Shown here one piece after another: positions 1-10,560 of a DNA stretch of 64,000 nt (positions are counted from its first letter, which is position 1; each line of letters begins with the position of its first letter). This stretch comes from Cryptomeria japonica (Eukaryota; Streptophyta; Pinopsida; Cupressales; Cupressaceae). The notes under the pieces were generated by a model, which was not told the DNA's origin, did not search any database, and was given only the letters and a program-made list of their open reading frames with translations. The stretch covers positions 265,519,925 through 265,583,924 of the forward strand of contig NC_081415.1 in NCBI RefSeq assembly GCF_030272615.1, read 5' to 3'. Both the position numbers and the translations under genes were made by a program.

Positions 1-1110
1 ATCGAAGCATCACTCACTCCATCCATGCTTGGAGGTGAACCCAAAGGCAAGGGTTCCACCCATTCCACTCCCAACATCTCATCTTTCTTTTTCCAGATCT
101 TCTTAGACTTAGACTTAAAGGGCATTCCCTAGTCCAGTGTCCAAATTTTTTACAGTGAAAGCAAGCAAAGGGAATAGATTCATGCTCTACTTTCTCAACC
201 CATCTGCCTAGTTTTGATAATAGGTTAATCTCATTTGGCAAATTAGCAGATTGTTTTACATTCACACATATTCTAGCATACACTAGGTGCCTCTTAGAAG
301 AAGTCATTGAATCAACTTAAAGGAGCTCACCGAAGCACGCCGTAATCCCAAAAAATATTTCTTCACCCCAATGCTCCATAGGCAAACTTGACAACAATAC
401 CTATATAGGAGCCTCATTACATTCCCATTCTTTCGGGTTGAAGCCTAGTTCCCATTTTCTAAGAGTCAACGAGGATTTGCCCAGCATCCAGGGGCTACCC
501 ACCAAGACAAAGTGTAGGTCTTCCTCACAAGCAAAGAAGGTGAAAAAACCATTGACATCGCAACCACATCTATTTGACCCTTTCCCTTCCATTTTCGGGT
601 CACCCAAGCTCTAACAGCTTCAATATTAGGACGAGGTCCAACAAACTTACTAACCAGAATAGAGGCTAGGTTAGCCATATTCATTTCCAAGATACAATCC
701 AGAATAGAGATGGAACAAGACCCAGAGTTCGGGTCCACTTTATGGGGAATAGGCGAAATTGCTTTACCTTTAAGTTTTGACCCAAACAAAGTAGTCCATT
801 TCTTGTTGCAGTCCAGTGAAACCAGAGTCCTATGATTCTTCGCATAATCCTTGGGACCCTCCACACCACAAGGTTTGTCAGTTTTGTCAACTTTTCCTTT
901 TGATGAAGCCTGCAAAGTACCCCCATCCCAAGTTCAGTTGAGATTGCCATCAGTAGCTTCAAATTTTGTTTCTCCTGTGGTGGAGACCACATGGGATCCC
1001 TTGGAACCTCCATCGCCCGACATTCTTTCTCTTGCTCCATTCAAATTCAAACCAGTTGCACCAGTCACTCTCGCTGCTCCTGCTCCCACTCCTGCCATGA
1101 TGTATAGAAG
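1..1110 (-). mobile_element. LINE-1: 5' part of an L1-type LINE cut by window edge
   Basis: This is the 5' end of a plant L1-type LINE reading leftwards and leaving the window at base 1. Only ORF1 is visible; the endonuclease/reverse transcriptase ORF would lie outside. The right boundary near 1110 is a guess: it is set just upstream of the first plausible ATG of ORF1 (1097), where GC-richer coding-like sequence changes to AT-rich DNA. No target duplication can be tested because the 3' end is not in view. Its ORF1 differs clearly from that of LINE-A near 55-56 kb, so it is a different LINE family. Confidence 0.75.
14..1097 (-). pseudogene. LINE ORF1 (DUF4283 + CCHC zinc knuckle), broken
   Basis: This is the nucleic-acid-binding ORF1 protein of a plant LINE, which coats the element RNA. 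The region 930-460 encodes a DUF4283-type fold (around SILVSKFVGPRPNIEAVRAW and VTRKWKGKGQ). The next part, in another frame, reads FVLVGSPWMLGKSSLTLRKW, the conserved DUF4283 core, and 307-14 carries a zinc knuckle CFHCKKFGHWTREC (C-x2-C-x4-H-x4-C). The frame changes at least twice (near 930 and 545) and there is a stop between 401 and 307, so the copy is dead. The C-terminal Arg/Lys-rich tail runs into the window edge. The family is known from plant L1 elements; the assignment rests on motif order. Confidence 0.8.
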
Positions 1111-3578
1111 TTAATTATTGAAATACTAAAGTTGAAGATACCTTGAATTACAATTTCAATGTCAATGGTGTCTCCACCATTTTGGAATAAAAACAATCTA
1201 AGAATATTCTATTCATAAATCATGAACAATTCAAAACTAATTTCTAAAGTGTGGTTTTGATCTGAGAGACAGCAATTGTCTCTCACCTTTTTGGCTATAA
1301 TACTTGATAATTAAATATATAGACATTGTTATTTATAAATACTTTAAACAATGTTCTTAATTGAAAATATTATATTATCCTTTATAAACCTTTTGCTAGA
1401 ATAACTCCATATCCTTAAACAAATATCTAAAATAATATACACAAATATACAAATAACCTATATATAAATTCATACAATTCTAATATAATAAATTCCTTTC
1501 AATACTCTCTATTGAAATTTTCATAAAATGATTGCCATGATCAAGTTTTTATTCTTGTGAATCTAATCCACTTTTTAAATATCATATTTTTCAATGATCA
1601 AACAACTAATAGTAATTTTACTTATTATCCAAATAAAAAAATAATAAATCATATACTTCATGTTAACCAAGATTTATCTTGACCCTTAAACTGAATGATA
1701 CTTAAAAATAATTAATTTAAACCAAAAGATTACTAAATTCTCTATAATGTGCTCCAATGCTTGAAAAGAGACTCCATCCTTTACACTACCTAGATTAGAT
1801 AGAGTCCATCAATATTTTCTATAAAAAAATTCTTTAAAATCATAATTTACCTCTCAAAATCAACTTTAATTGAACTTAAATTTTCTATTGTTAAGGTCCT
1901 ATGATGTGATATGATATGGAGTATTTGAAGGCATGAAGATGAACTTCAGAATTTTGTTATGAATAGGTTGCCAACTCCATGTTAGAAAAAGAGAAAAATG
2001 TATCAGTATAAGCCTAGATGACTTGAAAAACTCATCATATTTTAAAATAAACAGATGATGAATACATTCAAATAAATAAAGAAATGCAGTGACTATTGTG
2101 AGAACAGTAATATTTTTGTAGAGCTTTGACTTGCGAATAAAATATTTGGATTTTCTTTTTCTGTCTCTCTCCGAAGTTCTCTGTATTTTCTGAGACAGTG
2201 GCATCATGTGTGCTCAGTTTTGTATTGACTGCTCTCACTATGCCCATGTCTTCACGTGATGCTACAGTTGTGAACTGTATAATAAAGTGAAAGATTAAGG
2301 AAATTATTCTTTTATTTTTTGATAATTTTGGATGGCGATAAGGATTGCCAACTTGTTGATTTATTTTTAGTGAGATCCATATTCTCATATCATGCTGTAC
2401 AGAATAGAATCCAATCCATTCAGAAGAGAAAAAATAAATGAGACAGGAAACTAGAATACGACGTCTTCAATTATTATTTGGCAGTCAATCGCATGATTTT
2501 CAGAATATGTAGGCATGCATAAAATATATTCTGCTGTCTTTTCAATCAAGAAAAAGGCAGCCTATCTGTAAAACTCAACAATCCAAAGCATATTCAGTAT
2601 GTCATCAATGGGTGCATGTTGATCCGGATATCAAACCCTAGAATTCATTTTGGCAATGTTATATATTGAAGACCAATATGTGCAGAAGCAATGATATCTA
2701 ACTATATCAAAGACCACTGTGTGTTGTTTAATTGATCCAAAAATATATCAGTCAATTACAGAATACCCAAATGTCTGAGAGTAGAAATTACAGTGCATCC
2801 CATGCTATCCTGTGATAATAACAAAAAGAACCTTTTAGAAGTAAATGATTGGAATATTCTCTTATGTTTGTATAGCAGAAATAATTTCAAAAGAAAGACT
2901 TCTCAAACTAATAATTTGATGAACTATTACATTTGAGAAACTTGTTTTTACTTGTAAACTTTTATCTCAACTGTTCAGTTTCTCTATTCTCGGATAGATA
3001 ATTCAATTTTTAAATAAATGAAGTTCACATATTAATCATCCCATCCCATAAACAATTAAGACAATTCGTACGATTTCTAAAATTCGCAAAATGGAATAAA
3101 TTTTCACAAAATTTTCAGATGTTCAATCTTCATAATCCACTTTCACATTACTGTTAAATTATGAAAAAATCAGAGAGAAAAAACATTATAATATATAGAT
3201 TTAGAATTTTCTACGTTTTGTATTAATATAGAGTGCTTCCAGATTAGATTGTGTATGAGTTTTTTTTTTGCATCCTAAAGTACTTTAGATTAATATCTTA
3301 TAGATTGTGGAAAATTGATATCTATTATCATTTTGTATGATGAATAACCCCTGTGTCTATTCTGGCTCCAAAACGGACCCTTCGTACAGCATGTTAGTGA
3401 TAGGTTAGTCAATCACAGCCGTTAATTGCAAAATCGACGGTGTAAAACGCACGACTAACACATGTGTTAGTCAATCCGTACTGTCATTTGGTGCCCTTCA
3501 TTTCACTTCACCTGTGGTACGTGTACAATTGTTACTATCTTTTCACGTATGTACATACAATAAAGAAAATGATTATTT
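1111..3578. other. AT-rich intergenic DNA, no gene seen
   Basis: No coding signal that I can support. Short minus-strand ORFs at 1899-2388 are of low complexity and match no family I know. A small perfect hairpin (9-bp stem, 5-nt loop) lies at 1263-1285 (stem TGAGAGACA). A slightly GC-richer patch at 3350-3540 contains the palindrome listed separately. Confidence 0.6.
3453..3472. repeat. Perfect 20-bp palindrome
   Basis: The sequence GACTAACACATGTGTTAGTC is a perfect inverted repeat without spacer. The flanking TTAGTCAAT also appears about 65 bases upstream (3403-3411), so the patch 3390-3480 may be the remnant of a small inverted-repeat element. No function is assigned. Confidence 0.85.
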
Positions 3579-4040
3579 AGGGGAAAGGACCCAGTAGTTG
3601 AGCATGTACCAATTGTTGTGAGGGTTGTTGATACCTTTTGTTCCAAAAATTGAACAAATAAAACCTATTGTTTGAAACAAAAAATATCAATTTTTGTTAG
3701 GAAATGTACCAACAGTTGTTAGGAAATGTACCAATAGTTGTTAAGAAATGTATTAATATTGTAAAAAGTAACCAATCAGGTGATGTCATGTCAGCTGCAC
3801 AACTATTGGGGTCTCGTTAGCATGCCTATTGGTCTCACTTTCTTTGGGGGCTGTTTTGGACACCTTGCAAAAAGCATGTTGATGTGGCATCACATTTGAT
3901 GATGTGGCCCTGAAACCTTAGTTATAAGCAGGGGACTTGCCAAGTAAGCTGCCGTAAAAAAATCGGAGTGATTTGAAATTTGCAAGTAAGATTTTGAGAA
4001 GCTCCAAATTAGGGTGTACAACTACTAGATCATTTCCCCT
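3579..4040. mobile_element. MITE-like element with imperfect terminal inverted repeats
   Basis: The left end (3579-3600) and the reverse complement of the right end (4019-4040) share 19 of 22 bases, beginning AGGGGAAA and ending AGTAGTTG. The interior is about 460 bp and non-coding, as expected of a non-autonomous inverted-repeat transposon. The target duplication is not certain: if the element starts at GGGG, a TA dinucleotide lies at both flanks. Superfamily is unassigned. Confidence 0.55.
3696..3761 (+). repeat. 22-bp tandem repeat, three units
   Basis: Three consecutive 22-bp units start GTTAGGAAATGTACCAA; the first two differ at one base and the third is more diverged. The array lies inside the MITE-like element and could serve to find sister copies. 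Confidence 0.85.
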
Positions 4041-4180
4041 ATATAAAAAATATGGAAACAGCATAAGCTGATTGCAATGGATGTACTTATACAATCTCCT
4101 TCAACTTGTTACAATAATCTCTACTACTCTGAATCTCAGTGATTGCATGACAACTCACCATGTCAGAAAATGAATGTACA

Positions 4181-5122
4181 TTTGATCTAGACACTGCTTT
4201 GCTAACTGCACCTTTTGAAAAGTTAGTGTTTAAAGTTCTCCAACATTAAGAGCAATAAAATATTAGAAGATTCTGATCATTAATTTCTTTATATTGTTGT
4301 CGGTGCTGCATCTCAGATTCAATGAATAACCTACGAAATCAACTATCTTTGTCCTTCAATATCCTTCATCACTATGAATCTCCTTTATCCATATGAAAGC
4401 AAGTATGTTGTTTTCTTGTTGCAATATTCACCGTTTGAAGAGATATATGATGGTGTCATTTGAAACAAAGTACTGCAAACTGTCATTGTACATTGCATGC
4501 ACTCAGACTATTCTTTGCTTTTAAAATGCTGATCTTTATCACTGTATCACTTATGACATTGTCGTTGAACACTGTTTTGTATTTATTTGTTTGAATGTTT
4601 CTAAAACCATTTCAACGACGCCCTTTTTCTTCGGTTCATGCAATCATATTTCGTATAGTTTGTCCATTAGAGTAATTGTAATTGCAGCATCCATCACCAT
4701 TGCCAGGCTGTTTGGCCTTGATTCAATGAACAAATTGGAAACCAACCATCTTTGATCTAGACACTGCTTTGCTATCTGCATTCCCTTTTATAATGATACA
4801 TTTTGAAAAGTTAGTGTTCAAGTTCTCCAACATTAACTAGGCAATATAATAGTAGAAGATTCTGATCATTAATGTCTTTATATTGTTATCAGTGTTGCAT
4901 CTCAGATTCAATGAATAACTACGAAATCAACTATCTTTGTCCTTCAATATCCTTCGTCACTCTGAATCTCCTTTATCCATATGAAAGCAAGTATGGTGTT
5001 TTCTTGTTGCAATATTCACCGTTTGAAGAGATATATGATGATGTCATTGTACATTGCATGCACTCAGACTATTCTTTGCTTTTAAAATGCTGATCTTTAT
5101 CACTGTACCACTTATCACAATT
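4181..5122. repeat. Diverged tandem duplication of a ~380-bp segment
   Basis: Bases 4181-4562 and 4751-5122 align along nearly their whole length, both starting TTTGATCTAGACACTGCTTT and both containing CAATATTCACCGTTTGAAGA. Copy 1 has an extra insertion near 4460-4480. A shorter third relation links 4706-4750 with 5119-5163 (GATTCAATGAACAA then GGAAACCAACCA). The small ORF at 4872-5093 lies in copy 2 and is interrupted in copy 1, so it is not supported as a gene. Confidence 0.8.
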
Positions 5123-8079
5123 GTTTGGTCTTTTGATTCAATGAACAACTAGGAAACCAACCAACTTTGACCTTAAATATCCATCATCACTGTGAATATG
5201 TTGTTTTCTTGTTGCAATAAAGTTATACTATTCACTGTTTGAGGAGTGTGAGTAATGAATAGCTCTATATTTACATCTGATCCTTTCCAAGATGAATATT
5301 ATTAGAAATCCTTAAGAAAAGAATACTATTAGAAAACCTTTTAAGTAAACTATATTAAATATTATATTTATAGTGTTGTTTTATTTATCTAATATACATA
5401 ATTCATATTTGAGAATCAGGAAACTAAAGATGAGCTAACAAACTATAAAGATGCTAAACATCTTTTATTATTGAGTATAGTTTTGATTAATTTGTTTTTA
5501 GGCTATAATATTGGGTATGACCATATAACAAAATACATCAAATGAGGAAGTGTGTAAGAATATCATGTAGATAAATTTATTATAGATTAACAACGACATT
5601 CATAAATTACTTTGCTATTATAAAATTGTAGGAGAATATAAGATCGTTAATGCTAGATAGACAACTTTCAAATGTATTGTATAAGAAATCAAAGTGGAAT
5701 AGATCATCTTATAACCATAAATGGTTATCTTGTAGGTGAGAAAATGCATGATGATGATAAGTAGTCTAACATAGATAGTATAATATGATAGTTTTAAATA
5801 AATAGAAATAAATTTTATTATTAAGGTAAAACTCAAAATTAAGATCAACAATTTGTGGCATATTGATTTTAGATTAGTTTGATCTTATAGCTTAAATTAT
5901 ATTTCTTATTTGGTTATATATGATTTATATATGAGTAAATATTTTGCATGGGTATGTATGATTGATCATTATTTGTTAAACTTGTTATTTTGAAGTATCT
6001 TAATTATTACACTAAATTTCTACTATGATAGTAATGGTATATTTTAGTCATAAAAGTGTTGCATAGTATGAGTTAACAATTTGTTAAATATTTAATGCAG
6101 AAAAGAAAATTGTGAATACTTTCCATAATTGTTAGTTATAAAGAATCATTTGACTAGAGATATGAGTACCAATACTTCAACCTTTCATATCTCTTTTTTG
6201 AAATAGACATTCATAAATTATTTGGGACAAAATAATTTAGAGTTATAACATTTTCCATCTATGATCAAGGAAGTATAGTAGACCCAAGTAAAACATACTA
6301 AAATTTTATATAATTAGCCTAATTGGAGACTCATATAGGAGGAAAAGTTCTTCCATGAATTACGAGGCTTCTGTCATTTCATTAATTATCATAAGGTGAA
6401 AAAGGTTATTTTATAAATATATTAATATAACCTTCTATAGAAGAATACTTTGAAGTATCATTAAGACTTTGGAAAGTGAACATATTTTCCCTATCAATTG
6501 CTTACAATTCTTTGAGTACCATAAAATAAGTGATAAATTATTTTTTCTACTTGCTAATAGATGGTATGATGCAGTTTGGAAACCAACAAAAAAAAGTAGA
6601 ATTCAATTTTAAAATACATAATGCTTGGATAAAGAAAACCAATGCAACCATACAACCTTCAATTTTTACAAATCTACATCATGTCCTATGAAATATCATT
6701 TAAGTGTTTATGGAGAAGATTTATGACAATTTTAATAAGACCCTGTAATCAGAGGGATAGAATCACCAAACTTGAGGAGGTGATGGACATGAAGACTCTC
6801 TTGACTTTACATGCAAACAACAATACTAATAAATAAATTCTTCAAAATATAATATTAATTAATTATTAAATAAAATATTTGACTAATTAAATTGTAATTA
6901 TAAGATATGCTTAATTTATTATGATCCATAAACTAAAAATAAAAATAAAAAATCAAAGAGGTCGATCAAGTATGCAGAACCATTTGAGCAACTATTAAGC
7001 GCCTGCTAATCTCACACATGCTTTTTGAAGAAACCTCAGGGACCTAGCATGAAAGTGGCCACTCTTAGTAGACTATTATCCATGGCTATTTTCTAGACAC
7101 ATTATCTCATGGCTTTATTATATATGAAAAACAGGGTCTCCCAAATTTAAATTTTGTGGGAATGGACTTTTCCTAATTAATATCCTCTCAAAATATTACA
7201 TTTTGAAGTTAAGAACATGTGAATATTGTCACCTATTAAGGAGAGCATGAATTAAAACATATTGACCACAACATGGTCTAAAAAAATCATAATGCCATGT
7301 GCCTATATAATGCATGGCTATTTTAAAAATAGTTTTTGGTTATATTATATGGTAATTGAATCAAAAGGTTTAATATAAATTTAAATTCCAATAATTATCA
7401 AGAATTAATCTACATATAATAGAGTTAAATGAGTAATGATTATTATATAATAATTAATATTGAAAAAATAATTGGTATGTTATATTTTGTTATCTTAAGA
7501 GTTTGCAAGTTATGTAATTTTTATGTCACTTGATAACTAGATGGTTGGTGAGCATAATCTTATGTTACATGAGTATTTAAGAGGGAATTTTTCAAGATAT
7601 TACTTTTGTAATACTAATAGAATCTTCTAACTTGACTTTCATGAATTGATTTTTAAAAAATAATGGAAAAAACGCATCATATAACTATTATGTTTTCTAA
7701 ATTATATGGGGATCCTCTTAAAAATCTAAAATGATATGTGATTTTGGTTATAATATTATTGTATTTTAAGGATAATGGAATAATTTTAAATTGGCCGTGA
7801 TATATAATATCATACATCACTAAACAATCAAATAGATAGCAAGCACAATCACATACTATATGAATATGTTAGGGAGAAAAAAAAGTTTGAAAACTCTCTT
7901 AGAAAGAAATGATTAGAATTTTTTACTTATCTATGTTGAATTTCTTTAAGAATAATAGAAAAGATACACGAAACGTATTGCACAAATTGCCTTACACGTG
8001 TTTATTGAATGTAAAAAAATCATCATTAAGTACAACATGTCTTATAGTATAACATGTTAAAATGATTAACATTTCATCA
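5123..8079. other. AT-rich DNA without recognisable genes
   Basis: Very AT-rich sequence; the few ORFs (5618-5851, 6642-6836) are short and of biased composition. The part next to the Copia LTR (below 8080) would be that element's interior if it were intact, but I see no gag or pol there. It is either decayed or replaced. Confidence 0.55.
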
Positions 8080-8094
8080 CTTGCTATGATACCA
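8080..8094 (-). other. Primer-binding site of Copia-type element (tRNA-iMet type)
   Basis: On the minus strand this reads TGGTATCATAGCAAG directly after the LTR end. It differs by one base from the common plant Copia site TGGTATCAGAGC, which pairs with the 3' end of initiator methionine tRNA to prime minus-strand DNA synthesis. Confidence 0.75.
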
Positions 8095-8460
8095 TGTTAG
8101 AAATTAGGATCTTAGGATACCAATCATTATAAGAAATATATAAAATAAATACATTAATAATCATACAACTATAAACTAACACAATACACAAGATATACAT
8201 GGGGAAAACTCTTTTGGGTAAAATACCCCATAAAGAATCATTTTATTAAAACACTCACAAATGCAGTCTATCATAAAATAGACTTGAACTTGGGGACACT
8301 TCTCCAATACTTCTGCATAGCCAATAATACATCTTCTACATAGTGATACAAGTCACTACAAATATCCAAATTCACACACCTCTCAAATGAGAGAGAACTT
8401 CCTTAAATATAGGAGGAAGGGTGACTTAACTAGTCATGCCATTTCAATAACCCCCATTCA
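8095..8460 (-). repeat. Copia-type LTR (366 bp), single copy
   Basis: Read on the minus strand, the LTR starts TGAATGGGGGTTATTG and ends CTAATTTCTAACA, followed at once by the primer-binding site. It contains a TATA-like CCTATATTTAAGG (minus strand, near 8400-8413), as expected for U3/R. No partner LTR was found in the window, and no Copia coding sequence follows, so this is a truncated or largely deleted element. It ends nine bases before the LINE-A target duplication. Confidence 0.75.
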
Positions 8461-8468
8461 TAAATAAT

Positions 8469-8484
8469 TAATAATTTAATAGTT
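8469..8484. repeat. Left 16-bp target-site duplication of LINE-A
   Basis: TAATAATTTAATAGTT occurs here and, without mismatch, at 56132-56147, just upstream of LINE-A ORF1. Length and position fit target-primed integration of a LINE. The sequence is AT-only apart from one G, which weakens it slightly. Confidence 0.65.
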
Positions 8485-8772
8485 TTGATAATAAAAGAAG
8501 TCAAAAACAAGGGGGCTGACCTATAGGTACAATTATGAGAACAGTGGCAAGACCATTGTCTGCATATAATCAGCAAAGTAGCAGCCTTTTACCTCTATCA
8601 AAAACAAAAACCATACTATGAGATTTTATCAACGATAAAATAATACTAGTCAGAGTATAATTCATATGCCACGCAAGGCCATAAACAACAAAATATAAAC
8701 AAAAGCATAAACTAGGCTTATCCATCCAACAACTACATAGTATAGACAAAAAACTCCTCCACATGCAGAAAG
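8485..8772 (-). other. Putative 3' untranslated tail of LINE-A
   Basis: About 290 bases between the stop of ORF4 and the left target duplication. No long poly(A) is visible, only an A-rich end. A 64-codon minus-strand ORF (8570-8764) is present but resembles nothing I know. Confidence 0.45.
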
Positions 8773-10150
8773 TTATTTATTTTTCCCTTGGCTCTTCTTA
8801 GGGAGCATCTTTCTAGCCCATTCCTTAGTGAGGAACTTGAACAGGCCTTTGTAGTCGTCGTCCTCCTTGCCTTTCCCTTTGGTCATGCTTTCCTGCAATA
8901 GGCACAACGTAGTAGCTGAGCATCTCATAACATTCAGTGCAAACTTGGACACATCATGCATCTTGGACTCTGCCACCTCCAGTCTGCTGGTGATCACTTG
9001 CACATTGTTAGAGAGGGCCTCTATCTTTTCCTCAAGCTCTGCCAAGTTGGAATCCTCTTCCTTCACGCTGCTGGCCTCTTCAACGACCAAGATTTTTTCT
9101 ATCCTGAAAGTCGAGGAGGGGAAATTGGTTGGATCCAGACTCTTGGAGGATACGAGACTTTCAAAAATTTGGGTGGAGCTCACAGAATGAGGGGTCGGAT
9201 TGTGCTGGGCCAGGGGCATTTTAACAGTCGGAATGGAATTGCCCGTGTCGTGCGAGGAGGAGGGGTCTCTCAGGGATTTGCCCAAGGGTTTAGAAGCCAG
9301 TCTGCTAGAGCGACGAGGGTGTTGGCTTCTTCAGTAATATCCAAATCAGAGTCAATCTCTTGGATTTTGACTCTTTTGGGGGTTTTGACCTCCTCCGAAG
9401 AGTGATTCTTGGTTTCTTGCTGGAGGAGCCAAATTCCGGGCACCGAGGGCTTGAATCATTAATGGCAGGAGGGTGGGTCAGGGGGCTGACATTCTGCATA
9501 GAAATGGAGCGGGGCAGACAAAGGGCGAGGTGAAAGTTATGCAGGCAGAGAATAAGGCCCTAATGCAGGATGAGAAAGTCTTTCCCTTTTTTCTTAGCTT
9601 CGGCTATATCTTTAATATTAGCATCCATAAAATGCAGTAAAAATAAAAAAATGGAAATGAGGTCTTTATTCCTCAAATGGTTAAGGAACGGGAGATGGTA
9701 GTAGTAGAAAATGTCATACCTTTCCTCCAACGTAAAATAATTCATCACAATATAGCAGATCTCGTCCCACGAGTGAGGGAGCTCCTCCCTGTTGAATCCT
9801 TCGGCCCTCTTGATAGGGTTTTCGCCTTGGCGGAAGAACTGGTTAAGGCTGGTAGAATCCACAATGCGGCTATACTTTTTCCATTTTCTGCCATCCATTG
9901 AAAGGCCTATCGCCTAAGCTATAACCTCTTCATTGATTTTGAAAGAGATTCCCCCCATGGTCACCCTTCTATCCTCCCAGGAAGTCACGAATTGTCTAGA
10001 AAGTCTTTCGTCATTACCCTTCATACTTTCCATGAATTTGTCAATACTGCCTTCAATGCACACAAACCAGGCCGTCGGTTTAGCTTTGAACTCATCCACT
10101 TTATTGGGTTCCAGTCTGAGCCTGTCCCCCCCATTCTTGAATCCTCCAGT
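8773..10150 (-). pseudogene. LINE-A ORF4: transposon-associated protein of unknown function
   Basis: A roughly 450-codon reading frame with in-frame TAG stops at 9914 and 9560 and one frameshift near 9295. The N-terminal part (10099-9600) has a globular pattern: a segment around RRVTMGGISFKINEEVIA, then AIGLSMDGRKWKK, then a helical stretch ending in KDFLILH. By eye this resembles the putative plant transposon protein / plant mobile domain style of accessory proteins seen in gymnosperm repeats. The middle is Pro/Ser/Lys-rich (PRITLRRRSKPPKESKSKRL). The C-terminus (about 9100-8900) is a probable coiled coil, followed by a basic end. It lies inside LINE-A's target duplications, downstream of ORF2. 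No catalytic residues are recognised. Function unknown. It could instead be older DNA if the LINE really ends near 10200. Confidence 0.5.
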
Positions 10151-10227
10151 TTAACAGATTGAGAATGACTTACAACCAAAACGTAGAGTTGAAGCAAACT
10201 TAAGGCGGAATTGTTAAAATAATTGTG

Positions 10228-10560
10228 TCAGACTTGGAATAAATGATTGTAATAATCAGAGTGATTATTAGCCCTTAAGATCCAGTAGATATCAAAGGCT
10301 GGAGCTCTACTCAGAATGTGCAAGCCTTCATTTGGGCCAATGTGAGTTGACAGGTCCCCAACACCACCTTTATCGTCGCCAGTTGGCTCCATTCGAGTAA
10401 TAATTAGGGAGTAATCATTCTTGATGTTTGTACTTTCATCATAAATCCATCCCATATGGTAGTGGTGACTCGGCCTGCCTTTGATACGTGGTCGTCTATG
10501 ATAGAAATTAGCGAGATCCCCGCACCAATTTGAAATTTGAAAAAAGGTTTCCTTCATCAT
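10228..10560 (-). CDS. LINE-A ORF3: 110-aa hypothetical protein overlapping ORF2 stop
   Basis: The start codon overlaps the ORF2 stop as ATGA (bases 10560-10557), an arrangement that permits termination-reinitiation. The 110-residue product is uninterrupted, hydrophilic and rich in His, Tyr and Asp (for example SHHYHMGWIYDESTNIKNDY). I do not recognise it. No signal peptide or membrane segment is visible. It ends 78 bases before the ORF4 region in a different frame, so it could also be the displaced N-terminus of ORF4. Being open in a decayed element is mild evidence only. Confidence 0.4.
   Translation of the reverse strand: MMKETFFQISNWCGDLANFYHRRPRIKGRPSHHYHMGWIYDESTNIKNDYSLIITRMEPTGDDKGGVGDLSTHIGPNEGLHILSRAPAFDIYWILRANNHSDYYNHLFQV

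Noticed and set aside
1899-2388. Two overlapping minus-strand ORFs of about 100 codons
   Set aside because: Biased composition, no known motif, no context; chance ORFs in AT-rich DNA are as likely.
3696-3761. 22-bp repeats as a CRISPR-like array
   Set aside because: Units are adjacent with no spacers and lie within a plant inverted-repeat element.
4872-5093. 73-codon ORF with many Tyr and Cys
   Set aside because: Lies in one copy of a tandem duplication; the other copy has an insertion and frame breaks in the same stretch.
5618-6836. Short ORFs on both strands
   Set aside because: Low-complexity translation of AT-rich DNA without any recognisable feature.
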